In this document: positions 58,700 to 64,000 of the stretch, piece by piece
Layout of the letters: each line of letters starts with the position of its first letter
Position numbering within the stretch: the stretch's first letter is position 1
Assembly: GCF_001969265.1 (NCBI RefSeq)
Contig: NZ_CP019304.1
Span: 2,604,001 to 2,668,000, forward strand
Length of the DNA: 64,000 bases
Direction of reading: 5' to 3'
Origin: Arthrobacter sp. QXT-31
Lineage (GTDB): Bacteria; Actinomycetota; Actinomycetes; Actinomycetales; Micrococcaceae
The notes under the pieces: generated by a model
What the model saw: only the letters and a program-made list of their open reading frames with translations
Database searches by the model: none
Told to the model about the DNA's origin: nothing
Translations under genes and position numbers: made by a program

Positions 58700-59551
58700 C
58701 TACCCGCGCCGGCGGACCTCAATCTGGCCCTCGTTCACCCTGGCCTCGTAGCTGGGCTGCGGCGTGGTTGCCGGCCCGCGGACTATGTGGCCGTCGTCGA
58801 GCCGGAACGTGCTGCCGTGCCAGGGGCAGGTGACACAGTCGTCGGCGATCGTGCCCTCATCGAGCGGGCCGCCCATGTGGCTGCACACGCTGTCCAGGGC
58901 CTGGACCCCGGCCCCGGAGCGGTACAGCAGGACCGACACCTTGCCGGCATCGACCTTTCGGTGGGCGCCGTCGGCGAGCTCGGATTCCGCAAGGACCGGA
59001 GTCCACTGCCTGGGCCCCGTCCTGCCTGCCGTCTTGTTGACGTTAACCGTGTTGGCGAAAACCAGGTGGCCGCCGAGGAATCCGCCGAACATCAGGACTC
59101 CGAAGCCGGCCAGTCCAAGAGCCCTGCCGGCGGCCCGGTTGCCGGAGGCCCGGGCCACGGCCGAGGAGGAGAACAGGCAGAGCGCTGCTCCGTTGGCGGC
59201 CGCATGGACGAGTCCCACCCGCCGCGACTTGCCCTGCGTGTCGGACCAGTCGTTGAGGCCGGCTGCAGCTGTTGGGACGGCCGTTGCTATTCCCGCGGCC
59301 ACCAGGATGTCGGCGGCCGGCTCGGAGGCGGGGCCTCCCACGGCATCGAGGAGCGTGGCCATGGACCACGCCCCGATCGGGAAGTCGGTCAGAACCGGAT
59401 GCAGCGGGTGGCCCAGCAGGGTGCCGCTGAGGGTGTTGCGGACGGGCCGCGGCTGGACGGCTTTTCCCACGGCCTTGGAGACGGCGGCGGCCACCCCGTC
59501 CAGCCGGTCAAAGTGTTCAATGGCATCAACTAACGCATGCAGCGGGTTCAT
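58700..59551 (-). CDS. DUF2231 membrane domain fused to a Rieske [2Fe-2S] domain
   Basis: A 283-residue two-part protein. The N-terminal 170 residues are a DUF2231 membrane domain (GTLLGHPLHPVLTDFPIGAWSMATLLDAVGG and helices after). The C-terminus is a Rieske ferredoxin domain with cluster ligands CSHMGGPLDEG and CPWHGSTFRLDDG. It probably transfers electrons at the membrane to an unknown partner. AAGGAG precedes the ATG at 59551. It is divergent from the BenE-type transporter. Confidence 0.9.
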   Translation of the reverse strand: MNPLHALVDAIEHFDRLDGVAAAVSKAVGKAVQPRPVRNTLSGTLLGHPLHPVLTDFPIGAWSMATLLDAVGGPASEPAADILVAAGIATAVPTAAAGLNDWSDTQGKSRRVGLVHAAANGAALCLFSSSAVARASGNRAAGRALGLAGFGVLMFGGFLGGHLVFANTVNVNKTAGRTGPRQWTPVLAESELADGAHRKVDAGKVSVLLYRSGAGVQALDSVCSHMGGPLDEGTIADDCVTCPWHGSTFRLDDGHIVRGPATTPQPSYEARVNEGQIEVRRRG

Positions 59552-59661
59552 GGCGGACTCCTTGGGCCTGGCGGTCAGGACACGTAGTGCACCAAAGTCT
59601 GCATCGCCGTGAACGCGATGACAAGGTGCCGGCAGGGCAGTCTCCGGTAACGTAATTGCAC

Positions 59662-60903
59662 ATGCCGCTGCCACCGTCCCGAATTTCCCGCGACCCCGCC
59701 GCCCCCGTTGCCTCCGTTGCCGAGGGGCTGGTGAAGCCGGTCATGGCGGGCATCGTGACGGCGCTTGTCGGCTTCACTTCCACCTTCGCAGTGGTTCTCT
59801 CCGGCCTCCGTGCCGTGGGGGCCGACCCCCGGCAGGCGTCGAGCGGCCTCCTCGCCCTGTGTCTGGTGGTCGGCGCCGGAGTGGTGCTCCTCGCCTGGCG
59901 GAGCCGGCTGCCGGTGACCCTCGCCTGGTCAACCCCGGGGGCCGCCCTGCTGGCCGTTGCGGGAGTTCCCGACGGCGGGTGGCCGGCCGCCGTCGGCGCC
60001 TTTCTGGTGACCGGGGTCCTGATCGCCGTGACCGGGCTTGTCCGCCCCCTGGGCAGACTCATCAGCAGTATCCCGGCACCCCTGGCACAAGCCATGCTGG
60101 CGGGGGTGCTGCTGCCGTTGTGCCTTGCCCCGGTGGAGGCGCTGCAGACCGCTCCGCTGCTGGTGGTTCCGGTCCTGCTGTGCTGGCTGCTGCTTTCACG
60201 GTTCGCGCCCCGCTGGGCGGTTCCCGGCGCACTGGCCGTGGCGCTCGCCGGCATCGTGGTGCAGCTGGCTGTTGACGGCCGGGCCGTGCCGGCCGGCGGT
60301 CTGCTGCCGGACCTGGCATGGACTGCGCCGTCCTGGTCGGTGGGCGCGGTGGCAGGCATCGCGCTGCCGCTGTACATCGTGACCATGGCGTCCCAGAACG
60401 TGCCCGGCGTGGCGGTGCTCGGGTCCTTCGGGTATCAGGCGCCGTGGCGGGCATCCATGCTGGTCACGGGCACAGGAACGCTGCTTGCCGCGCCGTTCGG
60501 CGGCCACGCCATCAACCTTGCTGCGCTCAGCGCCGCGCTGGCAGCCGGGGAGGAGGCCGGCGCGGACCGGGGCCGGCGCTGGGTGGCGGGCTTCGTCTCA
60601 GGACTGGCGTACCTGCTCCTGGGCGCCTTCTCCGCCGGACTCGCCGCCCTGGTGGCTGCGGCTCCTGCCGGGGTGCTGGAAGCGGTCGCCGGGCTCGCCC
60701 TGCTGGGCACGCTCGCAGGGTCTGCGGCCTCGGCTCTCGCAGAGCCGGGGGAGCGGACGGGCGCCGTGGTGGCCTTCCTCGTGGCCGCGTCCGGGCTGAC
60801 CTTCCTCGGGATCGGGGCGGCGTTCTGGGCATTGCTGGCGGGCCTCCTGGTCCGGGAGGTGCTCAGGGACCGGAGCAAACCGCAAGGCAAAACTGCGGGT
60901 TAG
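59662..60903 (+). CDS. benE: BenE family benzoate/aromatic acid transporter
   Basis: A 413-residue integral membrane protein of the BenE benzoate:H+ symporter family, about 12 helices. Typical segments are VKPVMAGIVTALVGFTSTFAVVLSGLRAVGA, SWSVGAVAGIALPLYIVTMASQNVPGVAVLGSFGYQAPWRASMLVTG and GHAINLAALSAALAAGEEAG. It imports benzoate-like acids. It starts at ATG 59662 (a TTG two codons earlier is possible). No aromatic ring-cleavage genes are next to it, so its substrate is inferred from family only. It ends 4 bp inside the convergent pheA stop. Confidence 0.9.
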   Translation: MPLPPSRISRDPAAPVASVAEGLVKPVMAGIVTALVGFTSTFAVVLSGLRAVGADPRQASSGLLALCLVVGAGVVLLAWRSRLPVTLAWSTPGAALLAVAGVPDGGWPAAVGAFLVTGVLIAVTGLVRPLGRLISSIPAPLAQAMLAGVLLPLCLAPVEALQTAPLLVVPVLLCWLLLSRFAPRWAVPGALAVALAGIVVQLAVDGRAVPAGGLLPDLAWTAPSWSVGAVAGIALPLYIVTMASQNVPGVAVLGSFGYQAPWRASMLVTGTGTLLAAPFGGHAINLAALSAALAAGEEAGADRGRRWVAGFVSGLAYLLLGAFSAGLAALVAAAPAGVLEAVAGLALLGTLAGSAASALAEPGERTGAVVAFLVAASGLTFLGIGAAFWALLAGLLVREVLRDRSKPQGKTAG

Positions 60904-61757
60904 TTGCCGGCTGCCCGCCGTGTTCTGTGTTCGGCGGCCGGGTAGACGCCAAGGATCCACACCTCGGTGGTGAAGAAGTCCAGTTCCTCGAGGGCACGGC
61001 TGAGCGCCGGATCCTCGGGGTGCCCTTCGACGTCGACCATGAACATCGTCGCCGCGAACTCGTTCCCCACCATGTAGCTTTCAAGCCGGGTCATGTTCAC
61101 GCCGTTCGTGGCGAAGCCGCCCAGCGCCTTGTAGAGGGCGGAGGGAACGTTCCGCACCCGGAAAACGAAGCTGGTGACCGCCGGGCCGGGCAGTGCTTCC
61201 CGGGCGGGGAGTTCCGTTTCCCGGGCCAGGACCACAAAGCGGGTGGTGTTGGAGGGGTCGTCCTCGACTGCAGAGGCCAGGACTTCCAGGCCGTAGAGCT
61301 CGGCGGCCAGCGGCGGTGCGAGGGACAGCTTGGTGGGATCGTTCCACTCCCGCACCTCGCGGGCCGATCCGGCGGTGTCGCCGGCGATCACGGGTTTCAG
61401 CCCGGCCTCGCGGATCAGTTTCCGGCACTGGCCCAGGGCGTGAATGTGGCTGTGGACCTCGGTGGCGCCCTCGATGGTGCTGCCCGGGATGCCCAGCAGG
61501 TCGAAGTGGATGGGCAGGAAGAACTCTCCCACGATCTGCAGGCCGGAGTGCGGCAGCAGCAGGTGGATGTCGGCCACCCGGCCGGCGATGGAGTTCTCGA
61601 TCGGGATCATGGCCAGATCCGTCGCGCCGCTGGACACCAGCTCGAAGGCGTCCTCGAAGCTGGCGCAGGGAACGCTCTCCAAGGCGGGGAACATCTGCTT
61701 GCAGGCTATGTCTGAGTTGGCGCCGGGCTCACCCTGGAACGCAATTTTCTGGGCCAC
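60900..61757 (-). CDS. pheA: prephenate dehydratase
   Basis: A 285-residue prephenate dehydratase. Catalytic-domain segments IAFQGEPGANSDIAC, AMIPIENSIAGRVADIH and the TRF motif (SNTTRFVVLARE) are followed by an ACT domain (SALYKALGGFATNGVNMTRLESYMVG) that senses phenylalanine. It makes phenylpyruvate for phenylalanine synthesis. It starts at GTG. The upstream gap contains a 19-bp-period tandem repeat. Its stop overlaps the convergent benE stop. Confidence 0.95.
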   Translation of the reverse strand: MAQKIAFQGEPGANSDIACKQMFPALESVPCASFEDAFELVSSGATDLAMIPIENSIAGRVADIHLLLPHSGLQIVGEFFLPIHFDLLGIPGSTIEGATEVHSHIHALGQCRKLIREAGLKPVIAGDTAGSAREVREWNDPTKLSLAPPLAAELYGLEVLASAVEDDPSNTTRFVVLARETELPAREALPGPAVTSFVFRVRNVPSALYKALGGFATNGVNMTRLESYMVGNEFAATMFMVDVEGHPEDPALSRALEELDFFTTEVWILGVYPAAEHRTRRAAGN

Positions 61758-61793
61758 GTTCCGTATGATGTCACGCCCGGCGCCGGCTAATCC

Positions 61794-61888
61794 AAACGGT
61801 GCTGCTTCACCTAAACTGCGCCGCCGCGCCCAAACAGCGCCTCGTCACGCAAACGGCGCCTCCCTACGCGAACAGCTGCTACCTCTTC
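61794..61888. repeat. five 19-bp tandem units after the cupin gene
   Basis: AAACGGTGCTGCTTCACCT, AAACTGCGCCGCCGCGCCC, AAACAGCGCCTCGTCACGC, AAACGGCGCCTCCCTACGC and a fifth degenerate unit follow one another with exact period 19 between the cupin and pheA genes. The cupin stop codon is in the fifth unit (61879-61881). Confidence 0.85.
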
Positions 61889-62241
61889 GCGTAGTCGCTG
61901 AACCCCTGCCAGTCGATCACCACGCAGGCTTCATCGCCTACGGTCCAGGCATCATGTCCGGGCGGAATGATGGCGAAGTCACCGGGCCCGTACTCCATCT
62001 CCTCGCCGTCATCCATGACCACCTTCATCCGGCCGGAGACGAAGTAACCCTGATGGGCAGCCTGGCAGCTGTCCGTCTTGGCGATGGGTTTCACGTGCTG
62101 TGACCAGCGCCAGCCTGCCTCGAACGTGGCACGGCCCACGCCGCCGCCTTCCATGTGCACCAGCTGGAGCTGGCCTTTGCCGTCCTCAAACGGCCGGGTC
62201 TCCTCGGGCGAGTCGAAACTCTTGCGGATTAGACCTGGCAT
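61879..62241 (-). CDS. cupin-domain protein
   Basis: A 120-residue single-domain cupin. The conserved barrel motifs are partly recognisable: HQGYFVSGRMKVVMDDGEEMEYGPGDFAIIPPGHDAWTVGDE, with a His in AAHQG and GPGD..I.PPGHD as the second motif. The metal ligands of enzyme cupins are reduced, so a binding role is as likely as an enzyme. An AGGAGG site (CAGGAGGTTAAG) precedes the ATG. Confidence 0.85.
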   Translation of the reverse strand: MPGLIRKSFDSPEETRPFEDGKGQLQLVHMEGGGVGRATFEAGWRWSQHVKPIAKTDSCQAAHQGYFVSGRMKVVMDDGEEMEYGPGDFAIIPPGHDAWTVGDEACVVIDWQGFSDYAKR

Positions 62242-62377
62242 CTTAACCTCCTGTAGTGGATTTCCTGCTCCTGGGATGAAGGCTTGGAATGCAGATGCCG
62301 CTGTCTGCTACGCCACTTTGTAGGCCCGCCGGAGTGTCATGTCAAGGTCCGAAAACACCGCTCTGGATGCGGGCGAT

Positions 62378-62530
62378 TTAAGTGCGGGCGAGCCGCTCGA
62401 TGTCCTCACGGAATTCACTGACCATGGATGCGGTAACCGTTGCCTTTGTCTGGCGGACAGCCTCGAGGTAGCTGTCCGTCGTCAGCGTACCCTTCGCTGG
62501 TTGCCCGGCCCCGTCCTTTGGCTCCCGCAC
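62378..62530 (-). CDS. small hypothetical protein, 50 aa
   Basis: A short frame starting at GTG (VREPKDGAGQPAKGTLTTD...) with GGAG 6 nt upstream, ending SEFREDIERLART. The C-terminal 35 residues look like a genuine amphipathic-helical protein end. Third-position GC is about 70%, lower than neighbours. It might be a small gene or the remnant of a larger one. It is the only coding candidate in the gap 62242-62661; no other feature was found there. Confidence 0.42.
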   Translation of the reverse strand: MREPKDGAGQPAKGTLTTDSYLEAVRQTKATVTASMVSEFREDIERLART

Positions 62531-62661
62531 GGCGCACTCCAATGCGCGCTGCGACGCCTTCCGTGCAGCGCATCATGCTGGCGTTCCGGCCTCCGGGTTT
62601 GCTGACGGCGGGTACCCCAGACAGGGCCACCCGCCAGCGCGTGCCCGTTGCCAGTGGCCCC

Positions 62662-63405
62662 TTACTGGGCGGCGTCGAACCCGGCAAGCAGGCGGCGCGA
62701 TGCAGTCTGCATGTGCGAGCGCATGGTCGCGGTGACTGCGGCGGGGTCGTGGGCTTCGAGCGCCGTGAAAATTTCGCGGTGTTCCTTCAGTGCGGCGGCG
62801 GCGTGGCCTTCGTCGGTCAGGGCCCGGTCAACCCAGATGCGAAGCAGCGAGCGGATGCTTTGCAGCAGCTCCCGGAGCACGTCGTTGCCGGAGCCTACGG
62901 CGATCTCGCGGTGGAACGCGGCGTCGGCCTCCACAAAGGCGGCCAGGTCCTCGAGGTTGTCCTCCATGGTCTGAAGGTTGGCGCGCATGCGGTCCAGTGC
63001 CGCGTCGTCGATGCGTTCAGCGGCCAGCTGCGCGGCCTGCACCTCGAGCCCGCTCCGGAGCTCCACCAGTTCGCGGGTGCGCGGGGCGCCCAGCATCAGG
63101 CCCCAGCTCAGGGTGCGGGGCAGCAGTTCCGAGACGCCGTCCCGCAGATACGTTCCTGATCCCGGCCGCACAATGACGATGCCCAAAATCTCCAGGGCCG
63201 CCAATGCTTCGCGCACTGCCGACCGGCCCACGCCGAGGGAGGCGGCAAGCGTCCGCTCGGCGGGAAGTCTGGTGCCGGCTGCGATATCGCCGCTGGTGAA
63301 GTAGGCCAGCAGGCGCTCGGCGACCTCGGACACCACCGATCCCTGTTCCATGGGGCCAAGGGCGGCGCTGATCTTGGCCGTAGCGGCTGTGGTGTTTTCG
63401 GACAT
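62662..63405 (-). CDS. GntR/FadR family transcriptional regulator
   Basis: A 247-residue FadR-type GntR regulator. The winged helix is VVSEVAERLLAYFTSGDIAAGTRLPAERTLAASLGVGRSAVREALAALEILGIVIVRPGSGTYL. The FCD ligand-binding domain (FVEADAAFHREIAVGSGNDVLRELLQ) has the Asp/His residues that bind a metal in this family. The ATG giving MSENTTAAT is chosen. It is divergent from an MFS transporter with two near-identical operator repeats between, so it probably represses both until the transported carbon source is present. Confidence 0.92.
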   Translation of the reverse strand: MSENTTAATAKISAALGPMEQGSVVSEVAERLLAYFTSGDIAAGTRLPAERTLAASLGVGRSAVREALAALEILGIVIVRPGSGTYLRDGVSELLPRTLSWGLMLGAPRTRELVELRSGLEVQAAQLAAERIDDAALDRMRANLQTMEDNLEDLAAFVEADAAFHREIAVGSGNDVLRELLQSIRSLLRIWVDRALTDEGHAAAALKEHREIFTALEAHDPAAVTATMRSHMQTASRRLLAGFDAAQ

Positions 63406-63418
63406 CTTCAAAGCGTAG

Positions 63419-63435
63419 CAACCGGCTGACCAATT
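63419..63435. promoter_or_regulatory. GntR operator site 1
   Basis: CAACCGGCTGACCAATT, 13 bp upstream of the regulator's ATG, repeated with one mismatch at 63471-63487. Confidence 0.7.
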
Positions 63436-63470
63436 CTCGGGGGGAAAGCGGTAAGAGCAGATAAATCCGT

Positions 63471-63487
63471 CAACCGGTTGACCAATT
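63471..63487. promoter_or_regulatory. GntR operator site 2
   Basis: CAACCGGTTGACCAATT with a perfect internal palindrome (GTCAACCGGTTGAC). It is 52 bp (about five helical turns) from site 1. TGGTTGATC at 63504-63512 may be a third half-site. Confidence 0.75.
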
Positions 63488-63618
63488 TGCCGTTGGAGCC
63501 GTATGGTTGATCTCACACGCTTAGCCAATGCCGGTCTCCTTCCGGCGGAGGGCATTAAGACAACCCCCACGCCTCCAGAGCAGGGTGCGGCCGGGGATAC
63601 CAATATCTAGGAGTCAAT

Positions 63619-64000
63619 GTGGACACCACACAATCGGTGGTCGAACGATCTGCAATCAGGAAAGTGGCGATCCGGCTCGTTCCGTTCGTCGCCTTGATGT
63701 TCTTCATCAACTACCTTGACCGCACGGCCATCTCCTTTGCCGGCCCCAACGGCATGAACACGGACCTCGCCCTCTCCGCGGCGCAGTTCGGCTTCGCTTC
63801 CGGCGTTTTCTTCATCGGTTACATCCTGCTCGAGGTCCCCAGCAACCTGGCCCTGCACAAGTTCGGCGCCCGGCGCTGGCTGGCCCGCATCATGGTCAGC
63901 TGGGGCATCGTCTCGCTCCTGTTCACCTGGGTCGGCAACGTTGAGCAGCTCTACATCCTGCGCTTCATCCTCGGTGTCGCCGAGGCCGGCTTCTTCCCCG
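63619..64000 (+). CDS. MFS transporter, anion:cation symporter type, 3'-partial
   Basis: The first 127 codons of a major-facilitator transporter that runs past the window. It starts at GTG with AGGAG 6 nt before. RLVPFVALMFFINYLDRTAISFAGPNGMNTDLALSAAQFG, then FFIGYILLEVPSNLALHKFGARRWLARIMVSWGIVS, is the signature of the ACS family (galactonate, tartrate, phthalate and similar acids). It is divergent from a FadR-type regulator with shared operators, so its substrate is probably also that regulator's inducer. Confidence 0.9.
   Translation, partial: MDTTQSVVERSAIRKVAIRLVPFVALMFFINYLDRTAISFAGPNGMNTDLALSAAQFGFASGVFFIGYILLEVPSNLALHKFGARRWLARIMVSWGIVSLLFTWVGNVEQLYILRFILGVAEAGFFP

Noticed and set aside
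62339..62605. 88-codon + strand frame in the cupin-regulator gap
   Set aside because: Cys/Arg/Leu-rich translation with no ribosome site. The opposite-strand 50-codon frame is more protein-like.

Overview
The window is GC-rich, densely packed chromosome from an actinobacterium, most likely a Micrococcaceae member of the Arthrobacter/Pseudarthrobacter type. This rests on very high third-position GC, the HspR-governed dnaK-grpE-dnaJ-hspR operon with HAIR operators, a TPP-riboswitch ykoEDC thiamine transporter, a SAM-IV riboswitch, a DtxR/IdeR-type iron box, a DUF222/HNH (13E12-type) gene, many 4-bp start/stop overlaps and several apparently leaderless genes. I see no rRNA, tRNA, CRISPR array, prophage or insertion sequence. 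It reads as core and lightly accessory chromosome rather than an island.

Layout. 1-3424: end of an Mrp Na+/H+ antiporter operon (mrpC partial, then DEFG). 3493-6619: secreted Ig/PKD-like protein, DUF4235 membrane protein, UPF0303 heme-degrading-domain protein. 6744-10033: TPP riboswitch and ECF thiamine-precursor transporter ykoEDC. 10046-15528: acetyltransferase, secreted GH25-like protein, XRE-MurA fusion, glutamate-cysteine-ligase-like enzyme and a racemase, the last three separated by long palindromic repeats. 15545-18978: iron-box-controlled adenylation/carrier/acyltransferase-3 fusion and small DUF proteins. 19269-21325: SAM-IV riboswitch-led DUF1737-rhodanese-metZ operon. 21510-25562: operon of LLM flavin oxidoreductase, atypical MIO-family lyase and cysteine-synthase-like enzyme. 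25577-34466: degenerate EAL protein, pabC, cardiolipin synthase, P-loop-PabB fusion with a tyrosine phosphatase, LysE exporter, methyltransferase, MarR. 34620-38741: MMPL exporter, SDR-like protein and TetR regulator, with palindromic operators in the divergent promoters. 38861-43571: acidic repeat protein, then the HspR heat-shock operon. 43701-48371: rifampin-phosphotransferase-like enzyme and HNH protein. 48413-55647: 2-hydroxyacid dehydrogenase and a tripartite tricarboxylate transporter (tctCBA plus universal stress protein), divergent from its likely two-component system. 55703-58601: adenylate kinase, an ECF42-type sigma factor with its DGPF partner and promoter, SnoaL-like protein. 58700-64000: DUF2231-Rieske protein, BenE, prephenate dehydratase, cupin, small ORF, and a FadR-type repressor divergent from an MFS transporter that runs off the window.

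Regulation is unusually readable: two riboswitches, an iron box, HAIR elements, palindromic operators for MarR, TetR and GntR regulators, a Crp-like site and an ECF42-type promoter. Two further patterns recur. First, six genes without a Shine-Dalgarno have a -10-like hexamer exactly 6 nt before the start codon, suggesting leaderless mRNAs. Second, short tandem duplications of 15-19 bp sit at gene ends, often carrying the stop codons of one or both neighbours. The most novel candidates are the XRE-MurA fusion, the iron-boxed adenylation/carrier/acyltransferase protein, the LLM-lyase-cysteine synthase operon whose lyase lacks a normal MIO triplet, the P-loop-PabB fusion, and the gene-end tandem arrays.
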